DNA of 64,000 nucleotides from Microbacterium nymphoidis. Its GTDB lineage: Bacteria; Actinomycetota; Actinomycetes; Actinomycetales; Microbacteriaceae. This document shows positions 43,539-51,280 of this stretch, in pieces. The stretch lies in assembly GCF_021044885.1 (NCBI RefSeq), contig NZ_JAJNOD010000003.1:124001-188000 (forward strand). Direction: 5' to 3'. The translations under genes and the position numbers were made by a program. The notes beneath the pieces were generated by a model that searched no databases, had not been told where the DNA came from, and saw nothing but the letters and a program-made list of their open reading frames with translations. Within the stretch, counting starts at the first letter, position 1. The number at the start of each line of letters is the position of its first letter.

Positions 43539-44870
43539 ATGTCCCTTGCAGATCTGGATTCGTGGCGCTCGCTTCCCATCAAGCAGCAGCCGGAGTGGCC
43601 CGACGCAGACGCCGTCGCCGCCGCTTCCACGCAGCTTGCCTCGTTCCCCCCGCTCGTGTTTGCGGGCGAGGTCGACGACCTGAAGTATCGCCTCGGTCGC
43701 GCCGCTGCCGGTGAGGCGTTCCTGCTGCAGGGCGGCGACTGCGCCGAGACCTTCGCCGGAGCCAACGCCGACAACATCAAGAACCGCATCAAGACGATCC
43801 TGCAGATGGCCGTCGTGCTCACCTACGGCGCCTCCATGCCGGTCATCAAGATGGGACGCATGGCCGGCCAGTTCGCCAAGCCGCGCTCCAGCAACATGGA
43901 GACGCGGGGAGATGTCACGCTGCCGGCGTACCGCGGCGACATCGTCAACGGCTACGACTTCACCGAGGGCTCTCGCACGGCAGACCCGCAGCGCCTGCTG
44001 CAGGGCTACCACATGGCGGCCTCCACGCTGAACCTGATCCGTGCCTTCACCCAGGGCGGCTTCGCTGACCTGCGCGAGGTGCACGGCTGGAACCAGGGCT
44101 TCTCGAAGAACCCGGCCAACGCGCGCTACGAAGGTCTCGCAACCGAGATCGATCGTGCGATCAAGTTCATGGAGGCGGCGGGTGCCGACTTCGACGAACT
44201 GCGTCGCGTGGACTTCTACACGGGCCACGAGGGCCTGCTGATGGACTACGAGGCACCGCTCACCCGCATCGACTCGCGCACCGGCACGCCGTACAACACC
44301 TCAGGCCACTTCCTGTGGATCGGCGAGCGCACGCGCGAGCTCGACGGCGCTCACGTGGACTACTTCTCGAAGATCCGCAACCCCATCGGCGTGAAGCTCG
44401 GCCCGACCACCACGCCGGAGACCGCGCTGGCGCTGATCGACAAGCTCGATCCCGAGCGTGAGCCCGGCCGTCTGACCTTCATCACCCGCATGGGGGCCGG
44501 CAAGATCCGGGAAGCGCTCCCGCCGCTCCTGGAGGCCGTGAAGGACTCCGGCGCGACACCGCTCTGGGTCACCGACCCCATGCACGGCAACGGCATCACC
44601 ACGCCCACCGGGTACAAGACGCGTCGCTTCGACGACGTCGTGGACGAGGTCCGCGGCTTCTTCGAGGCGCATCGAGCCGTGGGCACCCACCCGGGCGGCA
44701 TCCACGTCGAGCTCACGGGCGACGACGTCACCGAGTGCCTGGGAGGTTCGGAGATGATCGACGAAGCCACCTTGGCCACGCGCTACGAGTCGCTGTGCGA
44801 CCCGCGTCTGAACCACATGCAGTCACTGGAACTCGCGTTCCTGGTGGCTGAGGAGCTCGAAAAGCGCTGA
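43539..44870 (+). CDS. aroG: 3-deoxy-7-phosphoheptulonate synthase, class II
   Basis: This 443-residue enzyme condenses phosphoenolpyruvate with erythrose 4-phosphate, the first step of the shikimate pathway. It is the class II (AroAII) type, with landmarks LLQGGDCAE (metal Cys), the segment RSSNMETRGDVTLPAYRGD split over about residues 114-132, KLGPTTTPE, ITRMGAGKIRE and WVTDPMHGNG, and a Glu/Asp pair near HVELTGDDVTE. The ATG at 43539 follows the upstream -10 box by 6 nt. In mycobacteria aroG is next to pknL and its HTH partner, exactly as here. A 23-bp terminator follows its stop. Confidence 0.96.
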   Translation: MSLADLDSWRSLPIKQQPEWPDADAVAAASTQLASFPPLVFAGEVDDLKYRLGRAAAGEAFLLQGGDCAETFAGANADNIKNRIKTILQMAVVLTYGASMPVIKMGRMAGQFAKPRSSNMETRGDVTLPAYRGDIVNGYDFTEGSRTADPQRLLQGYHMAASTLNLIRAFTQGGFADLREVHGWNQGFSKNPANARYEGLATEIDRAIKFMEAAGADFDELRRVDFYTGHEGLLMDYEAPLTRIDSRTGTPYNTSGHFLWIGERTRELDGAHVDYFSKIRNPIGVKLGPTTTPETALALIDKLDPEREPGRLTFITRMGAGKIREALPPLLEAVKDSGATPLWVTDPMHGNGITTPTGYKTRRFDDVVDEVRGFFEAHRAVGTHPGGIHVELTGDDVTECLGGSEMIDEATLATRYESLCDPRLNHMQSLELAFLVAEELEKR

Positions 44871-44877
44871 CGCCCGC

Positions 44878-44927
44878 GCATGTGGGAGAGCCCCCGATCC
44901 AGACGGATCGGGGGCTCTCCCACATGC
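44878..44927. terminator. Perfect 23-bp bidirectional terminator hairpin
   Basis: Arms 44878-44900 and 44905-44927 are perfectly complementary around the 4-nt loop AGAC. It begins 8 nt after the aroG stop. It ends aroG transcription and, on the other strand, any pknL transcript that passes the repeat array. Confidence 0.9.
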
Positions 44928-44989
44928 GGGTCGCCTTCCCTCTGCGCAGGGCCTTCGCGGGCGCGAACGCTCCGGGCCGCTGCAGCACG

Positions 44990-45217
44990 GTGCTGCTGCT
45001 ACAGAACGGTGCTCCTGCCACGGAACAGTGTTGCTGCTACAGAACAGTGTTGCTGCTACAGAACAGTGTTGCTGCTACAGAACAGTGTTGCTGCTACAGA
45101 ACAGTGTTGCTGCTACAGAACAGTGTTGCTGCTACAGAACAGTGTTGCTGCTACAGAACAGTGCTGCCGCCACGGAACAATGCTGCTGCTACAGAGCGGT
45201 GCTGCTGCTACAGAACA
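44990..45217. repeat. Twelve tandem 19-bp quasi-palindromic repeats
   Basis: The array holds exactly twelve 19-bp units with consensus GTGTTGCTGCTACAGAACA. Units 3-9 (45028-45160) are identical; units 1, 2 and 10-12 vary. Each unit can fold as TGTT-g-CTG, loop CTA, CAG-AACA (7 bp and a bulged G). The last unit covers the stop codon of the kinase gene (45208-45210), so the array forms the 3' untranslated region of that mRNA. It lies in the 337-bp gap to aroG. No function is known to me; a variable-number repeat with an RNA- or DNA-structural role is possible. Confidence 0.92.
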
Positions 45218-47373
45218 GTGCGGATAGTGATGGTGACGTCCGTGCCCTTCGGACGCATCTCCCCGGCCCCGGGGGTGGTTCCCACGGCTTCGGTCGAGCT
45301 GTCGGGCAGAAGGTTGAGCAGGCCGTTGTAGACCGGGTTGAAGCCGTGGTCGCGCAGTTCCTGCGCGGCCTGGTCCCGGGTCAGGCCGGAGACATCGGGG
45401 ATCTCGAACAGCTCCGGTCCCTTGGACGTCACCAGGGTGACCGTGTCGTTCACCCGCCAGGCCCCGCCGTCCTCGCGATCCGCGATGCGGATCACGTTTC
45501 CCTTCGCGATGTCGCTGGAGAACTCCTCGACGGTGGCCGACGCCACCTGGAGTCCCGCGCCGCCCAGGATCTCGGTTGCCTTCGCCACGGACAGGCCGGA
45601 GACGTCGGGAACGAGGCCGGCGGACACGATCAGAGTCACCGTCTCATCCGGCTGCCAGTTGCCGCCTCCGTCGCGGTCCATGATTCCCACGACGATGCCG
45701 GACTGCTGCTCGTCGGTGAAGATCTTCACCTGATCGGTGTTGACCTTCAGCCCTGCGTCGGTGAGCGCCTTCGTCGCGGCATCCACTGTCATCCCGGCGA
45801 CCGGGGGCACCGGTCCTTTCGAGACCAGCAAGGTCGCGGTGTCGCCCTCGAAGGCATCACAGCCGGTGAGGCAGTCGTAGGGATCGCCCGAGGCCGGGAC
45901 AACGGTCAGGTTCATCAGGCGGCCCGCGGGCGGGTCGTCGGTGAACTGATAGGTGGCGGTGGAAACGGTGATGTTCTTGTTGCCGAGGATCTCGCGAGCG
46001 GTCGCCTCGTCCACTCCGGACAGGTCCTCGATCGTCGTCGGCGCCGGACCGCTGGAGATGATGAGCTGGACGGACGTGCCTTTGTCGACGTGCTCGCCAC
46101 CGGCAGGATCCGTTCCGATCGCGCTGCCTGCCGGCACGGTGAGACTGGGCGCCTGTGCGGTGGTGACCACGATGTCCTGCTCACCCAGCTTGGCCATCGC
46201 GTCCTGTTCGCTGAGGCCGGCCACGTCGGCGATGACCACCTGCGATCCCGGCCCCGAGCCGAAGTACCACCCGATCCCGCCGGCGAGGGCGGCGACGAGG
46301 ATCACGATCAGCAGCAGCCACCCGCCCTTGCGGCGATCCCGGCGCGTGACCGTCCGCAGCCGCGCGGAGTTGTCGACCGGGGCGAGGGAGTCCGTGGCCG
46401 GAAGCGGCATCACCGGTGCCGAGTCACGGGGGAGCACCGCCGTGAGCCCACCGCTGGAGGACAGGTCCTCCGGGATGGCCAGACCCGCGGTGAACGACGG
46501 TTCGCTGCGCGTGATCACCGGTGTGATGCCCAGCTCGCGCTCGATCTCGCGGAGACGATCGAGCATGACCTGTGCGTCAAGCGGGCGATCATCCGGTGCC
46601 CGCTCGGTCGACCAGAGCACCAGCTCGTCCAGCTGCTCCGGCACGCCGGGGTTTCGCACGCTGGGTCGCGGCACGGACTCCGTGGCGTGCTGGAAGGCGA
46701 TCTGCATCGGCTGTTCGCCGCGGAACGGCTGTTCGCCCACGAGCATCTCGTAGAGCATGATGCCCAGAGCGTAGATGTCGCTGCGGGCATCCGCGGTGCC
46801 CCGGGTCACCAGCTCCGGCGCCAGGTACGCGATGGTTCCCATCAGCTGCTGCCCGGTGGCCGTGTTGGCGGTGGTGGCACGAGCGAGCCCGAAATCGCCG
46901 ATCTTGATGCGGCCGTCCTCCGCGAGAAGGACGTTCTCGGGCTTCACGTCGCGATGCACGATCCCGGCGCGGTGCGCGGCGGCAAGACCGCTCAGCACGC
47001 CGTCCATGATGGTGACCGCCTGCGAGATGCTCAGCCGACGCTGCTCCTTGAGCAGCTCTCGCAGCGTGATCCCGGGAAGGTACTCCATCACCAGATAGGC
47101 GAGCTCGCCATCCTGGCCCTGGTCGAAGACGTTCACCACGTTGGGGTCCGCCAGTCGCGCTGCCGCTCGCGCCTCCTGGATGAACCGGCTCTGGAACACC
47201 GAGTCGTCGCTGAGGTGACTGTGCATCACCTTGAGCGCGATACGGCGCTCCAGCCGCAGATCGGTGGCTACATAGACGGTGGCCATGCCGCCTCTCGCGA
47301 TGCGCGCACGCACCCGGTATCGACCGTCGACAAGCCGCCCGATCAGCGGGTCAGCGGTCTGGTGAGAGGTCAC
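45208..47373 (-). CDS. pknL: Ser/Thr protein kinase with PASTA domains (PknL-like)
   Basis: This 721-residue membrane kinase has an N-terminal Hanks-type domain (about residues 17-285): the glycine loop ARGGMATVY, Lys48, the catalytic loop HRDVKPEN with Asp142, and DFG at Asp160. A single transmembrane segment (GGWLLLIVILVAALAGG) follows near residue 355, then at least four extracellular PASTA domains that bind peptidoglycan or lipid II. The GTG start lies 6 nt after TAGACT, so the mRNA is probably leaderless. The gene is divergent from a small HTH gene, as pknL/Rv2175c in M. tuberculosis, where PknL phosphorylates that protein. The symbol is given by synteny. Confidence 0.9.
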   Translation of the reverse strand: MTSHQTADPLIGRLVDGRYRVRARIARGGMATVYVATDLRLERRIALKVMHSHLSDDSVFQSRFIQEARAAARLADPNVVNVFDQGQDGELAYLVMEYLPGITLRELLKEQRRLSISQAVTIMDGVLSGLAAAHRAGIVHRDVKPENVLLAEDGRIKIGDFGLARATTANTATGQQLMGTIAYLAPELVTRGTADARSDIYALGIMLYEMLVGEQPFRGEQPMQIAFQHATESVPRPSVRNPGVPEQLDELVLWSTERAPDDRPLDAQVMLDRLREIERELGITPVITRSEPSFTAGLAIPEDLSSSGGLTAVLPRDSAPVMPLPATDSLAPVDNSARLRTVTRRDRRKGGWLLLIVILVAALAGGIGWYFGSGPGSQVVIADVAGLSEQDAMAKLGEQDIVVTTAQAPSLTVPAGSAIGTDPAGGEHVDKGTSVQLIISSGPAPTTIEDLSGVDEATAREILGNKNITVSTATYQFTDDPPAGRLMNLTVVPASGDPYDCLTGCDAFEGDTATLLVSKGPVPPVAGMTVDAATKALTDAGLKVNTDQVKIFTDEQQSGIVVGIMDRDGGGNWQPDETVTLIVSAGLVPDVSGLSVAKATEILGGAGLQVASATVEEFSSDIAKGNVIRIADREDGGAWRVNDTVTLVTSKGPELFEIPDVSGLTRDQAAQELRDHGFNPVYNGLLNLLPDSSTEAVGTTPGAGEMRPKGTDVTITIRTVL

Positions 47374-47379
47374 CCGTCG

Positions 47380-47438
47380 AGTCTACGGAGCAATTCCGCT
47401 CAACCACGGGAGCGCCGCGCCTCCGTGGATGAGAGACT
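47380..47438. promoter_or_regulatory. Back-to-back leaderless promoters (pknL-like and HTH genes)
   Basis: On the minus strand TAGACT (47385-47380) ends 6 nt before the kinase GTG. On the plus strand GAGACT (47433-47438) ends 6 nt before the HTH gene GTG. Only 71 bp separate the two start codons, so one bound protein could control both. Confidence 0.55.
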
Positions 47439-47444
47439 GGAGGG

Positions 47445-47795
47445 GTGACTGCCACACGCGAATTCCCCGTTCCCACCGACTGGCTCGCGATGCCCGACCT
47501 CGTGGAGGCGCTCGACGAACCCCTGGGCCGCGTCCGCCGCCTCATCGACGAGCACTCGCTCGTGGGCAGCAAGCGCAACGGAGTGTTCCAGGTCCCGTCG
47601 ATCTTCCTCGTCGAGGGCCGTCCCCTCTCCTCGCTGCGCGGGACGATCATCGTGCTGAGCGACGCGGGCTTCTCCGACGACGAGATCATCGATTGGCTCC
47701 TCGCCGAGGAGCCCACCATCGGCGACGCCCCGATCAACTCCCTGCTCGCCGGCCGCAAGAGCGAGGTGCGCCGGGTCGCGGCCGCCCTCGCCTGA
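47445..47795 (+). CDS. Rv2175c-like winged-helix DNA-binding protein
   Basis: This 116-residue protein corresponds to the small DNA-binding substrate of PknL (Rv2175c). The N-terminal helix-turn-helix region is LAMPDLVEALDEPLGRVRRL (about residues 13-32), followed by GVFQVPSIFLVEG and a C-terminal helical part (SDAGFSDDEIIDWLLAEE). It starts at GTG 47445, and a Shine-Dalgarno-like run touches the start codon while a GAGACT box lies 6 nt before it. It is divergent from the kinase gene. In M. tuberculosis the orthologue is phosphorylated by PknL on an N-terminal Thr; several Thr residues are present at the N terminus here. Confidence 0.86.
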   Translation: MTATREFPVPTDWLAMPDLVEALDEPLGRVRRLIDEHSLVGSKRNGVFQVPSIFLVEGRPLSSLRGTIIVLSDAGFSDDEIIDWLLAEEPTIGDAPINSLLAGRKSEVRRVAAALA

Positions 47796-47816
47796 CCCGC
47801 TGACGCGGCCGCCGTC

Positions 47817-48890
47817 TCAGGATGTGCGAGCGGTGGCCGCCAGCGCGAGCGCGCGCAGATCCGCCACCGCGTCCGCCGCCAGCACGCCGGAATCCAGAGC
47901 CGAATCCGCTTGCGTGGTGAAGGCCGTGATGCGCTCCTCGACACGATCCAGCGCACCGGTGGCGATGATCGCGCCCTGGAGGCGGGCGACATCGCCCTCA
48001 TCGAGATCGACGCGGCCGAGATCTGCGTCGAGCGAGGCGCGAGCGGCCGGGTCCATCTGCTCGCGCGCGTAGGCGATCAGCAGCGTGCGCTTGCCCTCCC
48101 GGAGGTCGTCGCCGCTCGGCTTGCCGGTGAGCTCGGTGTCGCCGAACACGCCCAGCACGTCATCGCGCAACTGGAAGGCCAGCCCGATCGGCATCCCGTA
48201 AGCCCGCAACGCCGCGAGCTGATCGTCGCGTGCGCCGCCGATGCAGGCGCCGATCACGAGCGGCTGTAGGACGCTGTAGCGCGCCGACTTCAGTGAGGCG
48301 ACCTCCAGAGCGCGCTGCGCATGTTCGTCGTCCGGCTGGACGATCCATGCGGATTCCTGTGCGATGTCCAGGAACTGGCCGAGGGTCACGTCCCGCCGCA
48401 TCCGCGCGTACTCTTCGCGAGCGGGTCGAGGTGAGGGATGAACGTCCAGCGCGTGCTCGAACAGGTCGTTGCTCCACGCCACCAGCAGGTCACCGAGCAG
48501 CAGAGCGGCCGAGCGTCCGAAGGCGGCTGCGTCGCCGGTCCATCCGCGACCGAGGTGCATCGCCTGCAGGGCCCGGTGGGCGGCCGGGCGACCCCGGCGC
48601 GTGTCGGAGTTGTCGATGATGTCGTCGTGCACGAGCGCGGCCGCTTGGAAGATCTCGAGCGATGCTGCCGCGTCGATGATGCTCTCGGCGCCGATGGCGG
48701 GGGAGACGGCCCGCCACCCGGTCTCGCAGAAGCGTGCTCGCAACCGCTTTCCACCGGCCAGGGAAGAGGAGGCGGCGTCGATGACGAGGGCCGCCTCGGG
48801 GCTGTCCGCCAGCGCGTCTTCGCGCCGCTCCTCGAGGAAGCTCAGCAGACGCTGGGAAACGGCCTCGGGAACGGAGTGCGAAGAGGTCAC
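47817..48890 (-). CDS. Polyprenyl (geranylgeranyl-type) diphosphate synthase
   Basis: This 357-residue trans-prenyltransferase elongates allylic diphosphates with isopentenyl diphosphate. The first Asp-rich motif is VHDDIIDNSDTRRG (DDxxD) and the second is LRDDVLGVFGD. The GGKRLRARF segment near residue 50 binds diphosphate. The GTG start is 6 nt after TAGGCT (48902-48897 on the minus strand), another leaderless arrangement. It is next to the kinase/HTH pair, as idsA2 (Rv2173) in mycobacteria. The product chain length (GGPP or longer) cannot be set from sequence; menaquinone or carotenoid precursors are both possible. Confidence 0.9.
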   Translation of the reverse strand: MTSSHSVPEAVSQRLLSFLEERREDALADSPEAALVIDAASSSLAGGKRLRARFCETGWRAVSPAIGAESIIDAAASLEIFQAAALVHDDIIDNSDTRRGRPAAHRALQAMHLGRGWTGDAAAFGRSAALLLGDLLVAWSNDLFEHALDVHPSPRPAREEYARMRRDVTLGQFLDIAQESAWIVQPDDEHAQRALEVASLKSARYSVLQPLVIGACIGGARDDQLAALRAYGMPIGLAFQLRDDVLGVFGDTELTGKPSGDDLREGKRTLLIAYAREQMDPAARASLDADLGRVDLDEGDVARLQGAIIATGALDRVEERITAFTTQADSALDSGVLAADAVADLRALALAATARTS

Positions 48891-48896
48891 CCACCT

Positions 48897-48925
48897 AGCC
48901 TAGTTCCGGCGGACGGGCTTAGACT
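48897..48925. promoter_or_regulatory. Divergent -10 boxes (polyprenyl synthase, DUF3040 gene)
   Basis: TAGGCT on the minus strand (48902-48897) lies 6 nt before the polyprenyl synthase GTG. TAGACT on the plus strand (48920-48925) lies 58 nt before the DUF3040 ATG. Confidence 0.5.
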
Positions 48926-48983
48926 GGGGAGTCAGGCGAAGCAAACATCCGGCCCGCCTTCAGGACGACGCAAGGGGGGCACC

Positions 48984-49394
48984 ATGCCACTCTCCGAACA
49001 GGAGCAACGACTGCTCGACGAGATGGAGCGCAATCTGCTCCACAACGACGCTGACGTGGTCAGCGCCGACTCCGCTGGTCGTCCGTTCACGTACCGCAAT
49101 CTGGTCTTCGGCGCACTGCTCGTCGTTGCCGGACTGGGTGCGCTGATCGCGGGCGTCTCGCTGTTTCGCGACCTCGCCGTCATCGGCATCATCATCGGCG
49201 TCGTCGGTGTCGCCCTGATGTTCGTGGGGATCATGGTGGCAGGACGACGCGGCGAGGCGACGCTGGAGTTCGACGAGGAGGAGCTTCGTCGAGAGCCCTC
49301 CCGCCCCGCCGGACCGCGCTCGTCCGGGGGCAACGCCGGGTTCATGGACCGTATGAACGAGCGCTGGGATCGTCGTCAGGATCCCGACGACTAA
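48984..49394 (+). CDS. DUF3040 membrane protein
   Basis: This 136-residue protein starts MPLSEQEQRLLDEMERNL, the signature of DUF3040, an actinobacterial family of unknown function. Two transmembrane helices follow (LVFGALLVVAGLGALIAGV and LAVIGIIIGVVGVALMFVG), then a charged cytosolic tail. The gene is commonly found just upstream of mraZ in actinobacteria, as here. The ATG at 48984 has AAGGGGGG upstream. An intrinsic terminator lies 18 nt after the stop, so it is not co-transcribed with mraZ. Confidence 0.9.
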   Translation: MPLSEQEQRLLDEMERNLLHNDADVVSADSAGRPFTYRNLVFGALLVVAGLGALIAGVSLFRDLAVIGIIIGVVGVALMFVGIMVAGRRGEATLEFDEEELRREPSRPAGPRSSGGNAGFMDRMNERWDRRQDPDD

Positions 49395-49411
49395 ACACGC
49401 CGCACATCTTC

Positions 49412-49442
49412 GGGCGCCGACCTTCGGGTCGGCGCCCTTTTT
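49412..49442 (+). terminator. Intrinsic terminator after the DUF3040 gene
   Basis: An 11-bp stem, GGGCGCCGACC (49412-49422) with GGTCGGCGCCC (49427-49437), has a TTCG tetraloop and is followed by five T. This is the most classical terminator in the window. Confidence 0.93.
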
Positions 49443-49460
49443 CGTGCCCCGCGCCGGCGC

Positions 49461-49521
49461 TCCACTTCGCTCCCCGGTGGTCCTCCACTTCGCTCCCCGG
49501 TGGTCCTCCACTTCGCTCCCC
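49461..49521. repeat. 23-bp direct repeats upstream of mraZ
   Basis: Two exact 23-bp copies (49461-49483 and 49484-49506) and a 15-bp partial third copy (49507-49521) of TCCACTTCGCTCCCCGGTGG-TCC occur 270-330 bp before mraZ. Read on the minus strand each carries GAAGTGGAG, the same word as in the MraZ box on the plus strand. The rest of the gap (49522-49720) shows no gene or clear element. Confidence 0.8.
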
Positions 49522-49727
49522 ACGTCTCCTGGCGGGATGAACAGCGCGTAGTCTCGCGGCCCTGACCCTGCCGCGCGCTCGCAGCGCAGGCTCGTCGTTG
49601 CGGGACGACACGACTTCTCTCCCATTCCGCCACCGCACCCCTCCCCATCCCTCCACCGCGTCAGGCCGCGGAATTCCGGGGATCTCTCAGGAGAAATCCG
49701 GCGTGATCCGTCGAAACTTCTAGGGAA

Positions 49728-49753
49728 GTGGAGGGAAGTGGAGTATTGTGGAG
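49728..49753 (+). promoter_or_regulatory. MraZ box and dcw promoter
   Basis: Three direct GTGGAG repeats at 49728, 49738 and 49748 are spaced exactly 10 bp, the layout of MraZ-binding boxes upstream of mraZ in many bacteria. A TATTGT -10 candidate (49744-49749) lies inside the array, so MraZ binding would repress the start of the dcw operon. Confidence 0.78.
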
Positions 49754-49794
49754 CCAACTTCTGACGGGCCGGACGACAGAGGGGGTGACGGCCG

Positions 49795-50226
49795 ATGTTG
49801 CTGGGTACGCACACACCAAAGCTCGACGACAAAGGGCGCATCATCCTGCCCGCCAAGTTCCGCGAGGATCTGGCGGGCGGCGTCGTCATCACCCGCGGTC
49901 AGGAGCGATGCCTCTACGTGTTCTCCACCGCGGAGTTCGAGTCGGTGCACGAGCGGATCCGGCAAGCCCCGCTCAGTAACAAGCAGGCTCGCGACTTCAT
50001 GCGCATGTTCCTCTCCGGGGCCAGCGCGGAGATGCCCGACAGCCAGAACCGCATCACGATTCCGCAGAGTCTGCGCACCTACGCGGGACTGGAGAAGGAA
50101 CTCGTGGTCACCGGAGTCGGCGCGCACGCCGAGATCTGGAACGCCCAGGCCTGGAACGACTTCGTCGAGGCCAACGAAGAGAGCTACGCCGACATGGAGC
50201 AGGAGGTGATTCCGGGATTGTTCTGA
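49795..50226 (+). CDS. mraZ: Transcriptional regulator MraZ
   Basis: This 143-residue protein with two AbrB-like MraZ repeats is the first gene of the dcw cluster and its autoregulator. The first repeat contains [14 protein letters not shown] (about residues 11-24) and the second [13 protein letters not shown]. The ATG at 49795 gives the usual [14 protein letters not shown] start. A triple 10-bp-spaced operator lies 42-67 nt upstream. rsmH follows after 100 nt. Confidence 0.96.
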   Translation: MLLGTHTPKLDDKGRIILPAKFREDLAGGVVITRGQERCLYVFSTAEFESVHERIRQAPLSNKQARDFMRMFLSGASAEMPDSQNRITIPQSLRTYAGLEKELVVTGVGAHAEIWNAQAWNDFVEANEESYADMEQEVIPGLF

Positions 50227-50326
50227 GCCTGAGTTCCGACTCCCAGCTGACTCGCCCTGACGCCACTTCCCCGGTGGCAGGTCGGGTCGGAGGGGAATCA
50301 GAGCCCAGGCCCCACCCGAAGAGATC

Positions 50327-51280
50327 ATGAGCATCGAAGACATCCACATCCCCGTCCTCCTCGAACGCTGTGTCGAGCTGCTGGCTCCCGCGCTCGCGCA
50401 CCCCGGCGCCGTCCTCGTCGATGCCACCACCGGCATGGGGGGCCACTCGTCTGCGCTGCTCGGGCGTTTCCCGGAGGTGGAGCTGGTGGGCCTGGACCGG
50501 GACACCGACGCCCTGCGGATCGCGGGGGAGCGGCTGGCACCGCACGCCTCTCGCGTCCACCTCGTTCACACCGTCTACGACGGCATCACGGACGCCGTGC
50601 ACGACAGCGGGTTCGACCACGCCGACGGCATCCTCTTCGACCTCGGCGTCTCCTCCCTGCAGCTCGACGAGGCCGAGCGAGGGTTCGCATACTCCAAGGA
50701 CGCTCCGCTGGACATGCGGATGGATCAGACCGCGGGGCGCACGGCCGCCGACATCATCGCGACCTACAGCGAGGGGGAGCTGCGGCGGATCTTCGAGGTC
50801 TACGGCGAGGAGAAGCTGGCCGGCCGATACGCGCGGTTCATCATCGCCGCGCGGCAGGAGGCTCCGATCGAGACGTCCGGCCGGCTGGTGGAGATCCTCA
50901 CTGCCGCGACCCCGGCGGCCGCGCAGCGAGCCGGGCACCCCGCCAAGCGCGTCTTCCAGGCCCTGCGAGTCGAGGTCAACAGCGAGCTGTCCGTCCTGAG
51001 CGCGGCCATCCCGGCTGCGCTGGAGCTGCTGCCGGTGGGCGGCCGGCTCGTCGTCATGTCCTACCAGTCGCTGGAGGACCGCATCATCAAGCGCGCGTTC
51101 GCCACCGCCACGGCGTCGACGGCCCCGCGGGGGCTGCCGGTCGAACTGGAAGAGCACGCTCCGCGTTTTCGCACTCTCACGAAGGGCGCCGAGATGGCCT
51201 CGGACGACGAGCGCGAGCGCAATCCTCGAGCCACACCGGTGCGCCTGCGTGCCGTCGAACGAATTCGGGAGTCCGCATGA
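50327..51280 (+). CDS. rsmH: 16S rRNA (cytosine-1402-N4)-methyltransferase
   Basis: This 317-residue SAM-dependent enzyme (MraW) methylates C1402 of 16S rRNA. The N terminus has [13 protein letters not shown], then the SAM loop [10 protein letters not shown], and later [17 protein letters not shown] and [12 protein letters not shown]. The C-terminal part has [11 protein letters not shown]. The order mraZ-rsmH is conserved. Its stop overlaps the ftsL-like gene as ATGA. The spacing from mraZ (100 nt) has no obvious terminator. Confidence 0.96.
   Translation: MSIEDIHIPVLLERCVELLAPALAHPGAVLVDATTGMGGHSSALLGRFPEVELVGLDRDTDALRIAGERLAPHASRVHLVHTVYDGITDAVHDSGFDHADGILFDLGVSSLQLDEAERGFAYSKDAPLDMRMDQTAGRTAADIIATYSEGELRRIFEVYGEEKLAGRYARFIIAARQEAPIETSGRLVEILTAATPAAAQRAGHPAKRVFQALRVEVNSELSVLSAAIPAALELLPVGGRLVVMSYQSLEDRIIKRAFATATASTAPRGLPVELEEHAPRFRTLTKGAEMASDDERERNPRATPVRLRAVERIRESA

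Noticed and set aside
44880..45331. Plus-strand reading frames over the 19-bp repeats giving LLLQNSVAATEQCCCYRTV-type peptides
   Set aside because: Open in all three plus frames only because the repeat lacks stops on that strand; 57-nt peptide period is an arithmetic effect of 19-bp units, and no ribosome binding site is present.
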